In this document: piece after piece, positions 12,000 to 24,339 of the stretch | Position numbering within the stretch: position 1 is the first letter of the stretch | Layout of the letters: each line of letters opens with the position of its first letter | DNA from: Arbacia lixula | Taxonomy: Eukaryota > Echinodermata > Echinoidea > Arbacioida > Arbaciidae | Assembly: GCA_963669155.1 (NCBI GenBank) | Contig: OZ022577.1 | Coordinates: 11,396,395-11,460,394, forward strand | DNA length: 64,000 nt | Direction: 5' to 3' | Notes under the pieces: generated by a model | Database searches by the model: none | Seen by the model: only the letters and a program-made list of their open reading frames with translations | Told to the model about the DNA's origin: nothing | Translations under genes and position numbers: made by a program

Positions 12000-12162
12000 G
12001 GGCATTTCATGAAAGTTGTCAGCACTGACTAAATAGTCAGTGCTGACAATTTCAGTGAAAACCTCAGTTTTGATTGGCTGAGAGGTACTAGCCTCTATGG
12101 CAACTATGGCAACTGTCGGAAAAAGACAAATTGTCAGTGCTGACAACTTTCATGAAATGCCC
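12000..12162. mobile_element. GGGCATTTCATGAAA inverted-repeat MITE
   Basis: The ends GGGCATTTCATGAAAGTTGT and the inverse of ACAACTTTCATGAAATGCCC pair perfectly, followed on both sides by CAGCACTGAC or CAGTGCTGAC. An extra inner hairpin (12019-12048) repeats the subterminal word. Length 163 bp; non-coding. Confidence 0.85.
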
Positions 12163-12612
12163 CCCAGGGTGATGCATTCCTACAATGCTCTGCTTCTCCT
12201 TCTCTTGGAATTCAAGTTCTAAAGAATAAAGCATACACATTAATGACATGATACTTTATAATGCACTGTATTGTAGGTATGCATCGTTATGCACAAGTTA
12301 GTACTTACTTTCTCCCATAGGTATGTTTGTTTTGCAGATGAGCTTATATGGATAAGCCATGCACTGAACGTATTTACCAGTATGCACAAGTTACTCCATT
12401 TCTCTAATGTGTACATGTTTGTTTTGATGATGAGGGCAAACCATATGATTTATCTGCACCTTACGGACAGTAATACAGTGTTGACAAGAGCGCAACATGT
12501 GCAGGTGCAGTGATCAATCTTCTTCAACAAGATTCGAGTAGGCTGCCTGAAGTAGATCGAAACTGCGTAATCAATATTACACATACTGTGTGGTTAACAA
12601 AATTACCCTCTG

Positions 12613-13090
12613 TTAAAGTGATCGTTCACCCTGAAATTAAGTTTGTTTCACTAACAGCAGACACATGAAGTTTGATGAAGATCCATCAAAGGAGAAGAAA
12701 GTCATGATCTTTTTTAGTTTTTATCTTGTGATGTCACGTGTGAGATGTTATGTACAATTCTTTTTTTAATGTGCATTTTCTCAAAAAAATATGCATCCTA
12801 TTTACCTGTGCATTTGATACATCATTAGAAATATGTTTTTACACACATACCTGTATGGGAAAAAAATCAATCCATTGTCAAAAACAGAAAAAGAGCAATT
12901 TATGGAATTATTTTGTACACAACATATGTGAGAGCACCTTGCATGTTACATCACAAAATTGAATTTTCAAAATATCATAACCTTCTTATCCTTTGACGGA
13001 TTTTCGTCAAACCTTCACTAATATGTTTCTTTCATGTTTATGCTTTTATAATTGAAACCAACTCATCTTCAGGGTGAACTATCCCTTTAA
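12613..13090. mobile_element. TTAA family A, full palindromic copy
   Basis: TTAAAGTGATCGTTCACCCT at the left and the inverse of AGGGTGAACTATCCCTTTAA at the right, with TTAA at both ends; 478 bp. Flanking oddity: ATTACCCTCTGTTA occurs on both sides of the element. Confidence 0.85.
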
Positions 13091-14147
13091 CAATATTACC
13101 CTCTGTTAGTGTTTTTCACACACATGAATGGTCATAGAACACATGTGTAGAAATTTGGTGTTTGAACATATGTATTTAGTGAATAATCAATATGACCTGC
13201 CAGCAATACATCTACACATGTACATGGACATACATGTACAAAATGATCAACAAGCAATACAGTAATCACAGTTACATTGAGTTGCAACCAAGAAACGTGA
13301 TAATTTTTTTCCCTTTTGGGGAAGCTCTAAAACAATTTTAAAATTAATAATTTTACCCTTTTTGGAAAGAGTAAATCATAATTAGCTTCATTATTGGACT
13401 TGTCAGTTAAATGTTTTTTATAACCAGATATGACACAGAAACTAGCACATGGTATTGTAACTTACTATACTGCAGACACTACAAAAACAGACCTTACTTA
13501 CTCTGCTATGTATCTCCCTTATGTCCCATATGCAGTGAACTATGGCCTTATTGTACCAGCACAATCTCCACATATTATTGATGCTCCGTATTGGTTTACA
13601 TTCTCATGTTTACATGTAGCAAGGACTTGTTTTTAAGATAGCAACCCACTGCACATACTGTAAGACCTCTCCTCCAATCATGGCACCATAAGAAGCCAGT
13701 GCCACGTGCCAGCTTTGAGGATTTGTACAACAGTAATACATGTAGGGGTGGTTACACGATAGGAATATCACAAAGAAATATTTTTTAAAAACCAAGATGT
13801 TGGTAGACTGATCAGAACAGCAAGAATTCCTCGATCAAATAAGGAACATATTTTTATTTCGTACAATGACCATGTTAGAAGCCCCTGTTAGAAGGCCAAA
13901 TCTCAAGTTCCTTGTCACATAATCACCAGACTGTCACACACTACTGCACACAGAGACTGGTCTGGTAGTCTGACCATTACAGCAAGAATTCCCCAATCAA
14001 AAAAGGAACATTTAACTACACATGAATAATCCCCAGATATTTCGTACAGTGACCATGCAAGGGAGTCAAATCTCAAGTTCCTTGTCACACGATCACCAGA
14101 CTGTCACACACTACTGCGCACTGAGACTGGTCTGGTAGTCTGACTAT

Positions 14148-14583
14148 GGGCGTGTTTATCAACTCTTTTTTTGATACAATCAAGGTTTCCAAACGCGTTT
14201 AATTTTTTTTAAACACGTTTCAGAGAGTTGATAAACGCAAAGGTGTTTTGATTATGGGGTTCGGAAAGCTGTTTTGAAACACGCAAATTTGTGCGGTCCT
14301 GAACGCGTTTCTGGCTCAAACGCGTTTAGAGCAGCGAGATAAACGCAAAGCTGTTTTGAAACGACTTTAAACCACGTTTTTCCAATTTCTGAAAACACGC
14401 GCGCCACGCCAAGTAAACACATCGATCACACACTATTGTACTACAGTGCACGTGTAATGGTGCAGTGACAAGGCCGGTTTTCGACTTGGGCGATTGAGTT
14501 GATAAATACACCATTTCTTTAAATGCTTTCGTAAAGGCCTTTGGAAATGCGTTTAAAATTCTGAAAGGATGATAAACAAGCCC
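14148..14583. mobile_element. GGGCGTGTTTATCA-ended element (family K) with TAT target duplication
   Basis: Left end GGGCGTGTTTATCAAC; right end GATGATAAACAAGCCC is its inverse. TAT flanks both sides (14145-14147 and 14584-14586), and comparison with units 1-2 of the host tandem array supports a single TAT before insertion. Inside are several copies of AACGCGTTT and AAACACG words. A 3-bp duplication is seen in PIF/Harbinger-type elements; that class is only a suggestion. Confidence 0.75.
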
Positions 14584-14606
14584 TATAACAGCTAGAATTC
14601 CCAATA

Positions 14607-15160
14607 TAAAGCTTTTCATGCTGGCAAAAATTTCCTTAGCCCCGTACTATAGGTGGGGCAAAGCCCCCCCCCCCCCCCCCCTCTTAGCCCCATCACTTAC
14701 TGTTTACATTGGTTTTCACATAAGTGGGCTAGCCCCACCTATAATACAGGATTATTTGGCCCTGCAAAGAAGCAGGGCTAACCCCACAATTGCAGAGCCA
14801 AGCAAAATAGTCCAGGGCTAACAGCTCCAGTGTAAACAGGAACAAAAAAGGAAATGTGGTGCTCAACTCGCAAGGCCAAGACACAGTGACCAACCAGACT
14901 GGTGAGTGATCTTGATGCAGAGTGGTGAAGAGCACATGTGCAAGATGTACACTCATAAATATTTATAAGCTGTCAAGAAAGTCTGGGGCTAACGATTGTG
15001 AGTGGGAACATCATGGACTTCTTTAGCTGGGCTTAAGAACTAGTACGGGGCTAAGAAATGCCAGTGTAAAAAGCTTCAAACAATAGTCTGGGGCTAAGGA
15101 TAGTATGAAGCTAAGGATTGTCAAGGGCTAAGAAAAAAAAAATTAAATGTAAAAAAGGTA
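14607..15160. mobile_element. TA-flanked family C element, copy 2 (inverted)
   Basis: Contains CTTTTCATGCTGGCAAAAA, CTTAGCCCCGTACTATAGG and the inverse motifs (TAGTACGGGGCTAAGAAATG at about 15043) in the opposite order to the 5227 copy. The right end is degenerate. A run of about 17 C at 14667-14683 lies in the left part. It sits inside unit 3 of the tandem array. Confidence 0.7.
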
Positions 15161-16455
15161 ATAAAAAGTGGAACATTTTATGGGGCGTTATCAATCAAAA
15201 AATATTCACTACTCTATCCATGCTAGGAGTTCATTCTCAACTTTACAGTCAAATGATCAACAGATGTGAATTGGATTCTCAAAAATATTAGCCTCTTACT
15301 TTACATGTATCTGTACGAGCAAGCTCCTATAAAGCAAATGGAGAACACTGTAATACGAAAACAAACATCCACTATTACAATTTATAAGGGACAGTATAAT
15401 GTATCCCTTTCACAGGCCAAATTTGTTAAAAACCTTGCAATAGAAAACCGCATTCATAACGAATCTACATGTACATGTACTTCTCCTGTCCATTATCTAT
15501 AATTAGAGCATTGCATTAACTTGGATTCTTTCATTGGCCCTCTAAAACTGTTCTGGGACTGTGCTATTTGTCTTGTGAATTCGGTCAAACAGCCTGCTTC
15601 GTACACAGTGAGGGTGTCCACTGTCATTAGTGCATTAGTGTATTAACACAGACACAGACATTTATACAAATCCATTAGCCGTCCTTGGCAGCTCTCGGCA
15701 CAGAATACGAAAGTTATCCAAAATCAGACTCATCCCCTGATTATACAAAAATCAGAGAATCAGAGTTCAAATGCTTTTTACATTTCCTAGAAGGCCTCAG
15801 ATTAAAAAAAAAAAGAAAAAAGGAAATGATGAGACTATTGTTATATACATACTGTACAGTATGAAGAGATGTATCTTCTGATGCAATTTCCAAACCTGAT
15901 TAAACTCTTAATGTGCCATGTGTGTATTTTCACCTGTAATACACACAAATCCCATAGAGCATCAATTGGCACGGCAACCAAAGGGTTAAAGAGAAGGTGC
16001 AGTAATGGAAAGATGATGGGACTCATTATCACAAGTCCCATTCTCATCTAATCTCAAGATCTCGCCTTCAAATGATAAATCGGTAGCTGTTGAAACCTCA
16101 ACTCCTTCAATCTACCGGTAATTAGAATGGTATCCATGCTCACTGCAGCGCAGTTTCAACATCAGAATAGGTGTTATTTTGTAATTACCGGTACTTTTGC
16201 TGATTCCTTTTATTGAGATACAAGACAAATAATAGCCAGTGTTAGGGAATGGCATTACACAGAATATGATCATATAAAGGAACCTAACAAAGGTTGGCTT
16301 TTACACACTTTTTAATGTACCGGTAGAGTGTAACTTGACGTCATCACACTCTGTATTCCATGATTGATTTCCCCTGTTACGCAAAGACCTTGCATTAAGA
16401 TGTGTTATGTCTCCTCTTGGGAACAATGATTTCGCTGCAATGACTGTAATTAACA

Positions 16456-16564
16456 GGGGCCATATTCATGAAACCTTAGTAAGCCTAGTTAGCTGCTAAG
16501 GTGCATTCAGCTGCATTCATTTCAGAAACTAACGAGGCTAGTAAGCTTTCATGTATATGGCCCC
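16456..16564. mobile_element. GGGGCCATATTCATGAAA inverted-repeat MITE (109 bp)
   Basis: GGGGCCATATTCATGAAACC at the left; CTTTCATGTATATGGCCCC at the right is its imperfect inverse, with further pairing inward (TTAGTAAGCCTAGTTAG against CTAACGAGGCTAGTAAG). Non-coding hairpin. Confidence 0.8.
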
Positions 16565-17025
16565 AGAGGTTTAACTCCTTGCCTGGGGTAAACAAATCTT
16601 AATGATGTCCAAGATGACATTATGGGTAGTTTATCCCCTGTGCAAGCATCATTAAACTTGGCCTCCATCAGTTTCATTCAGTAACACATAGGAAATCACA
16701 CAACTGTCTTTGTTTGACCTGCATTTAAGGGAAACACTTCCATTAACAACCAAGTACTGACTAATAATTACATGTAGCTGCCTGATCATGGAAGCCCTAC
16801 ATGAGACCTTTTTGCTTCAGGAGGCAAGATAGCAACAATTGTATGAGGTAACTAGAAGAAAGAGATTAAGATAGAATGCCATCTGTTGTGAAACACTGCA
16901 GTACTAGGATATATACAGTAATTAACTCAACCAGTACCATTGGTGCACAACATGTGTAAGACGTCAATAGGTTCTCCTGGCTTGGTACTGAAACGGTAAG
17001 AGACTCAGACTTCTGGTATTGATAA

Positions 17026-17386
17026 CTCCGTTCGTATACCCACCTATCTGCAAACTAAACTCAACATTTGCATCAATTTTGCCGCTGCATTTCCAATAGA
17101 TGCGAACAGGAATCACTCAAATAACGCGGTACTTGCTTTCTCCTTTTTTTCCGCTGATTTTGCCGGCTATTTTTTGGATCGAGACCTATAGGAATAATAC
17201 CAAAATATTACAGTCAACAGTCACCAGCACGTGTTTGCTACAGCTAGGGATGTGGAGAAAGTCCAGCTGTCCAAAACACTGCAATTTTTCTCATTTTTCT
17301 GTTTTTAGAGTCTCTCTGGAAACTTTCTTACCGACATGCATCAGTAATAATAGCGGTATTATCATGATTATCGTACATGAATGGGG
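17026..17386. mobile_element. Family D element (CCGTTCATATACACC ends), diverged copy
   Basis: The left end CTCCGTTCGTATACCCACCT and right end ATGAATGGGG are diverged forms of the D termini. The interior matches the 40859 copy (GAGACCTATAGGAATAATACC, AGTCCAGCTGTCCAAAACAC, ACTTTCTTACCGACATGCAT). Confidence 0.75.
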
Positions 17387-19212
17387 CTTATAAATGCATA
17401 CATACCAGTACACTATATGTGGCCAATAGCAATTAAGAAGTAACACTTCAACAAAACCTTTGTTTCATTAGAACATCTTTAAAGAGGCCCATGGGACATG
17501 TAAATAGGAAGAAAAATCATACTAGAACTAGTTCTTCATGCATAAAAACAAAACATATGTGGATTTTTCCAGTGCATAGAGAGAAGCCTCCCAAATGGTC
17601 ATAACAAAGGGCCATTTGGGCACCAAACATACAAGTACCAGCGACATTGTAAGTAACCTTCGTGACAAAAACAAATGAGCTAGGAGACTGGAGAAATATA
17701 TTAGACCGTGGTATCACAACAAAGAGCATCAGATTCAATGTTTATAAGGTGCTCAGCCAGGGGTCTGTCTGTACATGTAGTTAGCCCTTTGCACAATTAT
17801 TGGATATGAAAACCACACGCAGCTGCACATACCTACATGAACACGAGAATTCCACGTTGCTTACAGTATCGCCCACAGCAGCAAACCCCATGTACGGTAC
17901 TCTGTGCACTTTGGCTGCTTCGCACAACAAGAGGAAACGGGATGAGCCAAGTGCATCCCAGACTGGCAGAAATGTTAATGAAAGCATTGGCCAGCGTTGG
18001 CGAGCCAGAAAGATGCAATGTATGCAGCAGCCACAGCTCAGCGGTGTGCTATATTGTGCATAGCCTGCTCTCCACATCAAGACAGGATGCTACTTCACAA
18101 CAGTGGAGAGTGGGGCTGTGTCCATTTTGCTCGGGGGTGGATTATTGCGTACACTCTGTGGAGGGACTTGAAGCTTCCAAAGTAGAGTTCATGCACTCTT
18201 TTATTTTAACCTCAATCTTACCTTCTTTTGTCTTTCCCTCTGTCTGTGCCTTTTGTTCTTCCTTTTCCTGTCAGTCTATCTATGTCTCTAAAATAATAAT
18301 GATAATACTAATCGGCTTTTACAGCAATTTCTAGTACAAAGTACTACCCAAAGTGCTTGATTATTACCCTAGTTTAAGCCAAGCAACCATATGCAGCGCT
18401 AGAAGCAAGATGATCTAGATCAGGAGTAAATCCTGCCAGGTACTACACATGGTCTGAGAGGGACAAACATGAGCAAAACACCTTGTCCAAGAGTGTAGTA
18501 TGCACCATGATGGCCTCAAACCCAGGATCTCTCTGCAAGAGTCAAGAGCTCTCATCACTATACTGCTGGAACCCTCACTAATACCACAGTGCCCTCTATG
18601 GCTGTCTCATGTCTTTATCTGTCTCTTTCATTCATTCTCACCCTCCATCCTTCTTCTTTCAGTGTTTCTCTCTTACCCTCCTTATTTCCAGTCTTTCCTC
18701 ACCACACTTGACTACCAATAATAGTACACATGATAAAAATAATTATGCTACTATAGACCATTAGTTAATCAAAGTCATGTCTATTCAGGTGTTTTGACAA
18801 TTACAAGCATGATTGTGGAGCAACAGCTTCTGAGAGAACAAAAAAAATCTAATTTTGCTTGTCCAGGGCCCCATAACATAAAACTCTATCATTGATTGTA
18901 TGATTGATTGATCGTAGAACCACTCAATTGATCATACGATGGATATAAGTTCTCGAACCATAACATGAAGTCATAAAATCATGAAATCAGAGAAATTGAT
19001 CGCAGAACTTCAATCGATCATACAACTGAAATCAGTCGTAGAATCATAACAGAAAGAAAGCTACGATTGATATCAATCTGAGAATGGTAGCTGTAAAGTA
19101 TAATATCAGAGGAGGAAGAGGTTGAAGAACTGTAAGTACCAAGGCAGAGGCATGCAAACAGAGATTGGATGGTTCCTTTTAATCAGTTTTCACACAAGGA
19201 CATCCATATTTG

Positions 19213-19236
19213 AATTGAATTGAATTGAATTGAATC
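19213..19236. repeat. GAATT pentamer microsatellite
   Basis: About five tandem copies of TGAAT/GAATT in ACBD3 intron 1. Confidence 0.85.
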
Positions 19237-20131
19237 ATTCATTGTCCATTCATGGAAATTTGCTTTGCTCAAGAAAAGACATACGTACATTTCAATACAA
19301 AATAACATTATAAACATGCAAGATTTGTTGCTTCGTTACATATCATGCAAAGAAAGAAAACAAAACACCAAGTTTAACAGACATTATTATTGAAACATGA
19401 AAATTAGCATTTTGTATCATTCTATGGATTTGTGGATGCTATGCACATTGCCAACAGATAATGTTAATGCAACCTGGCTGTTTCACAATTTCTGTTGCAA
19501 TTACCGGTAGTGGGAGGTTGATGGCCTGTTTAAGCTAGATTGACTACACTAATGACATTGTTTATACATTGTGAGCCATGTTGCCTACATGTACGTGTAC
19601 ATCTCCGCAATTATAGCAATATATGGAACCATTTTAACTACATGTACCATGGAAATCTGTCTCCATGGTTACAATCAATGGTAAGTTGCTAATTGTCAAG
19701 CCACATATTCAATATGGCACTGATGTTGAAGATGATGTCCCAATGCAACACAAGATGGCGCTATTCAGGTAATGGTATGTAAAAGCAAGCAGTTCACAAT
19801 CATATATATGACATTTCCATGTTTGCCTTCTGTAATATACATGTAGGCCCATTAACACTAAAAACATAACTGATCTTTTTATCCCATTGTCTACACTGAG
19901 GCCTAAAAAAGATTGCTAAGAATGACTGCCAGCACAAATCTAGGTTGTTTTTGTACATGTACGTATAGTGTGCATGCACCACATATCTGCCAGGCTATTC
20001 AAATGTGTGAGTCGCATGCAATTTTGTTTTCATGTGTGACCATACACTAGCAAAAAAGGGAAATGATTGAAAAAGTGTTAGAAAAATCATACTCCGGAGC
20101 GGGTTGTTTCAAAAGACCTTTGAGATGTATT

Positions 20132-20182
20132 TGAGAGTAGCTGCCTACATATATTTGAGAGTAGCTGCCTACATATATGTAT
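20132..20182. repeat. Two tandem copies of a 25-bp unit
   Basis: TTTGAGAGTAGCTGCCTACA followed by TATA is repeated directly once, then again partly. Confidence 0.8.
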
Positions 20183-20408
20183 GTAGCAACTTTTACTTTT
20201 TACTGACAAACATCGCCATTTTTTTTTAGTCAGTGTAGCTTATCTTTATTACTAATATACAGTTGGATGCTCTTTGTAACACCATTTGACGGGGGTATAT
20301 ATATGTGTATGTTAAGGTTGTACATTCTAAGTATCAGATGACAAAATGTAGAGAAATTAAGAATTGAAATAATCCTCACACTAAAGGTATTGTACATATT
20401 TTGCAGGC

Positions 20409-20913
20409 TTAAAGGGGAAGTTCACCCTGAAATTATTTTGGTTTCAATAAAAAGAGACAAATGAAAGAAACATATGAGTGAAGGTTTGACGAAAATCGGT
20501 CAAAGGAAAAGAAAGTTATTTTATTTTAAAGTTTTGATTTTGTGACGTCACGTGCGAGGTGCTCTCCCATATGTTGTGTACAAAATAAGTCGTTAATTGC
20601 ATTTTTTTCTGTTTTTGACAACGGAATGATTTTTTTTCGTACAGGTATGTGTGTAAAAACGTATTTCTAATAATATACCAAATGCACAAGTATAAGGATG
20701 CATATCTTTGTGAGAAAATGCACATTTTCGAAAAAAAATTGTACACAACATATGGGAGAGCACCTCGCATGTGACGTCACAAAATAAAAACTTTAAAATC
20801 AAATTACTTTCTTTTCCTTTGACCGATTTTCATCAAGCCTTCACTCATATGTTTCTTTCATTTGTCTCTTTTTATTGAAACCAAAATAATTTCAGGGTGA
20901 ACTTCCCCTTTAA
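20409..20913. mobile_element. TTAA family A, full palindromic copy (505 bp)
   Basis: TTAAAGGGGAAGTTCACCCT at the left pairs with AGGGTGAACTTCCCCTTTAA at the right; TTAA at both ends. The arms are almost complete inverse copies of each other (for example GTCACGTGCGAGGTGCTCTC against GAGAGCACCTCGCATGTGAC), so the whole unit could fold as one long hairpin. The open frames on each strand here are symmetry artefacts. Confidence 0.9.
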
Positions 20914-21884
20914 AATATATGGCTTTGTACCACAGTAAATAAATAAAGATAAAAAAAACAGTGAAAGAACTTCACAGAAAATAAAATGTAGGAATTCAAA
21001 TGAACTTGCAGAGGCATTACATTTCTTATCACACATACACTTCCATTTCATTTTGAATGATCGGAATGGGCGCTTTTGATCAATTTCATGGTATTTTGTT
21101 GAGAAGGCTATGAATCATTTGAAATAATTAAAAATCAATTGCAACGTTTTTGGAATACTCAGACTTCAGCAAAAACTAAACACAAATATTATTGATTCAT
21201 TATGTTCAAATGAACTTTGCACAAAATATGTGTGTACCTGTGGTCATTTTAAAGTTGGAATTACATTTGAGTCTTGTAAGACAGACTAGCCAATAATGGG
21301 CTGCATGCCACTGCCTCATTCAAACGAAACTGATGGACAGTCCCTGCCCCCGATCAGAGCAGCTATTTCGCTTGTGGGCGTAGTCTCGCTAATGGTTCTC
21401 CTTCCAAATTCAAAGGGATATCTCACTAAATTGCCTACCGGTAGATATATTTTCTCCAGGCTTGAAATTCTAGGCGATCCAGCTACCACTTAAATCATAG
21501 TGCGGAGTTCCGTTACGCTGTGTGTGCATGAATTAGGGCTGATAAAATGTGTCTAGAACCTAGACTACATGCTCTCAAGATCTAAATCATCCTTAGAGCT
21601 TCAACAATTTAGAACTATTCCTGCACTATCCGCTCATTTTGTATGCTCAGGACTGCCATATCTGGCATTCCTGTCAAACTTTGGCAAAACTTGGCACTTT
21701 CCCGAACTTGACAACACAAAACTAGGGTACCACATGTAATATACCAGCGATAATTCACTGCAATGTCAGTATCTGGGCAAGTTAGGCAACCCTGGTCATG
21801 AATTGGCTTAAAATCCATTCTGGTTGTCTCTGCGCCTGGGGTAAGGGTCAATGGTTCATCTCAGGCAGTGGCCACCCAAGGGAA

Positions 21885-22014
21885 ACAAGAATTGTGGCCT
21901 TTATAGACAGATGGCCGCTGTAGACAGGTTCTTTTACACATGATCTCTCTCTAGGGGAATTATTTTTGTGGCCACTATAGACAGGTGGAAACTATGACAG
22001 GTTTGACTGTAGTT
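21885..22014. mobile_element. Fragment of a CAGTCAAACCTGTC-ended repeat
   Basis: It ends with ACAGGTTTGACTGTAG, and internally GTGGCC plus TATAGACAG is repeated (about 21894 and 21973). That resembles ends of TA-target Tc1/mariner or pogo-type elements common in invertebrates. No left end was found; class assignment is inference. Confidence 0.45.
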
Positions 22015-23005
22015 CTAAATCATTGGAGTTGATACTAGCAAGTACCAGCATGTCCAGACAACTAAATTCTTCTCTGATGCTTCTTCCTGGTGCATATACA
22101 GTAAGCAGAATCATTTGTGACAAAATACACCAGACTTCATGCGTAATTGACAATGATAATCTGTGTTTTCTATGCGCTTGAAGTTTATTACAAATGTTAA
22201 AATGATACTTGCACATTTAGTCTCTAACCATCGGCATTGAAATTGCATTCTTCAGAGCTCTTCAGCCACTACCCAGAAGTAAGGTTTCCGTGCTTATGTC
22301 TATCCTCAACATCAATACCATGAGCCCCTTTCTCGTTTCCACATTCTCACACATTAATTTTGGACTCTCGACATAATTTCTAGTGCTCAGCACATAGTTA
22401 CTGCAGTCTGATTTCACTCTAATTCATTTTTTACTGATAAAACTATGGAGAGGAAATTCAATTTCTTGTGTTTCATTGCGTCTGCAACCTTGCTTCCTCG
22501 TAGCTAAAAATAAAAAGTGCTATGCACGATGACCAGTGAAGACGCATTCACAATACACACACCCGTATGCTAGTAACTCTCCAATAATGACAAGGTACTG
22601 TAGATCTCAAGTTGTCATTGTATGGGAAAGTTCGTACTAGAAGAAGTAGAACTATATATAGAAGTTTGTAGAACTATACTAGCATGGCTAGAAAAAGAAG
22701 TCTAATAGTTACTCATATACTCTTACCATTAATGTCAATCATGCAGGGGCCATTTACATTTATAACAGGGCCCATAAATCACTTACGCATGCTTAGTCTA
22801 ACAGTAAAGTAAAGTCAAATCAAGAGTACCGAGAAATACTAACTTACCGGTAGTATGACTACTAACAAAAGTACTATAATGAACATTGCATTTCTCAAAA
22901 AACATACACACAATACAAACCTAGTAAATTGTTACATAAATGTAGGCGTGTGGGACTGAGTAAAATCGTTCTTTCAAGGGAACTCCACATTTAATATCGA
23001 CTTAC

Positions 23006-23171
23006 CCTTGTAAAATGTGAGACAGAGCTTATAAAGTTCATCTAGAGTGAAACCACTGTTCTTGACGATATCCGGGGTATCATTTTGTGATGGAGAGGTT
23101 TCTGATGAAGACTCAGAATCGTCGTCAGGCAGCGGCGTTAGGCCATCGGGAGAGACACGAAAGTCAGACAT
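23006..23171 (-). CDS. ACBD3: ACBD3 exon 1 (start codon, N-terminus)
   Basis: ATG at 23171; 166 nt ending at donor GTAAG (23005-23001), phase 1, giving 55 codons plus one base. The protein begins M-S-D-F-R-V-S-P-D-G-L-T-P-L, recalling the vertebrate ACBD3 segment V-D-G-L-T-L. A Ser/Asp/Glu-rich low-complexity stretch (residues 17-32) follows, and then F-T-L-D-E-L-Y-K-L-C-L-T-F-Y-K (41-55), the first helix of the acyl-CoA-binding domain. The join to exon 2, 13 kb away, gives F-Y-K-E-F-E-G-K in frame. ACBD3 (GCP60) is a Golgi peripheral protein; its C-terminal GOLD domain and coiled coil are outside the window. The three exon joins make the identification strong. Confidence 0.93.
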
Positions 23172-23300
23172 GTTGATCAGCCACGTAGCAGCAGTTCATT
23201 TCGCGAATCGGGGATTACGATTTCTTGCATTCATGACAGCGGAAAATCGACATTTGTTTAGTTGAGCGGCTGTAGCTGTGTATCATGAAATTCTATGCTA
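23172..23300 (-). promoter_or_regulatory. ACBD3: Presumed ACBD3 5' UTR and core promoter region
   Basis: The bases just upstream of the ACBD3 start are richer in CpG than the surroundings (CGCGAATCGG, AGCGGCTGTAGC). No clear TATA box. No transcription start can be fixed from sequence alone. Confidence 0.4.
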
Positions 23301-23664
23301 TGTCAACTTTGATTATAGTTCAAACAGGGCTGCTAACTAAGAACAAGTATGTTTACATTTAAGCCTTTCATTGTCTTCATATGAACAATACTAGTTTTCA
23401 GTTTCTTTACGCCTATTTTCTAATAAAGGTTGTTAATTATAAAGAAAAATTTTGTTGAGATATTCTGTCTCGTATGTCTCTCCTTTTTTTTTTTTAAACC
23501 TTTCCCATATGAGGGTCATGTACCCATTATTTCTGTATTTAATGGTCCGAACTCATCTGCTGGACCATATCTGATACCCGGGATCTGATATCTGACATCC
23601 CCCCTTCCCCCCGCCCCCGACCCTCCTAGGCTCTACTCCTCAATCTTCCTCCTCTTCCTCCTAG

Positions 23665-23666
<2 letters not shown>

Positions 23667-23759
<93 letters not shown>

Positions 23760-23793
23760 CCCTCTCTCTCTCTCTCCCTCCCCCTCTATCTCT

Positions 23794-23830
<37 letters not shown>

Positions 23831-23857
23831 TCTCTATTTACCTCCCCCTCTCTCTTC
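23667..23857. repeat. (CT)n microsatellite, interrupted
   Basis: About 190 bp of CT dinucleotides with CCTC and TTTC interruptions. It lies 0.5 kb upstream of the ACBD3 start codon. The 83-codon Arg/Glu frame across it on the minus strand is an artefact. Confidence 0.95.
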
Positions 23858-24299
23858 AAAATTATGCTCTCTTTCATCTCATACCTTAATCAAGACAAAG
23901 GTCTAAGATCGAAACATCAATAAACATTTCTTCTAAGGCATCTTCATTAATTTGTTTGTTCATAAATATATATTTCTCTCTTGCTCCTCTCTGCTGTACA
24001 GCTGCAGTACTATACAATGAACAAGATAATTTGTTTGTGAACAATAAATTAACACTGCCATGTTTGGTCAGTGTGTGTTATATTTGTACACCATAAAGAA
24101 TCTCTGCCGAGATGCATTAACATACTAAAACAAGAATTGAAATACAAAAGGTACTGAAGAATTGCCTTGACAACAAGCAAAACGAATCATTGAATTTATA
24201 CAAAACTAGTCCTTCATGCCTCTCACTTCATCCACTTGCCAGATTACAATACATTGTTTAACTTGATGATTCAAACATACTGAACTAAATTGTATTTTG

Positions 24300-24301
<2 letters not shown>

Positions 24302-24338
<37 letters not shown>
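24302..24338. repeat. (GT)n microsatellite
   Basis: About 18 pure GT units. A second, shorter GT run is at 24549-24572. Confidence 0.95.

Positions 24339-24339
<1 letters not shown>

Larger units (their letters stand above)
13801..15182. repeat. Tandem array of about 165-bp units, third unit split by two insertions
   Basis: Unit 1 starts at 13801, unit 2 at 13963 and unit 3 at 14133. Shared words are ACAGCAAGAATTCC, CTCAAGTTCCTTGTCACA and TGTCACACACTACTGC. Unit 3 is broken at 14148 by one element and at 14607 by another, then resumes at about 15161 with AAAGTGGAACATTTTA, matching AAAGGAACATTTAAC of unit 2. Confidence 0.75.
10055..23005 (-). other. ACBD3: ACBD3 intron 1
   Basis: A 13-kb first intron. 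Outside the listed elements it is AT-rich and non-coding. Intervals 10.1-12.0, 15.2-16.4, 18.4-20.4 and 22.0-23.0 kb hold only scattered TACATGTA and TACCGGTA palindromes and chance frames. 17.78-18.33 kb is more GC-rich and open in several frames, but I recognise no protein. Confidence 0.85.

Noticed and set aside
20516..20802. Two overlapping frames similar to frames at 12750 and 57414
   Set aside because: All lie in the palindromic family A element; similarity is due to the element's DNA, not to a conserved protein.
23626..23877. 83-codon Arg/Glu frame
   Set aside because: A reading of the (CT)n microsatellite on the minus strand.
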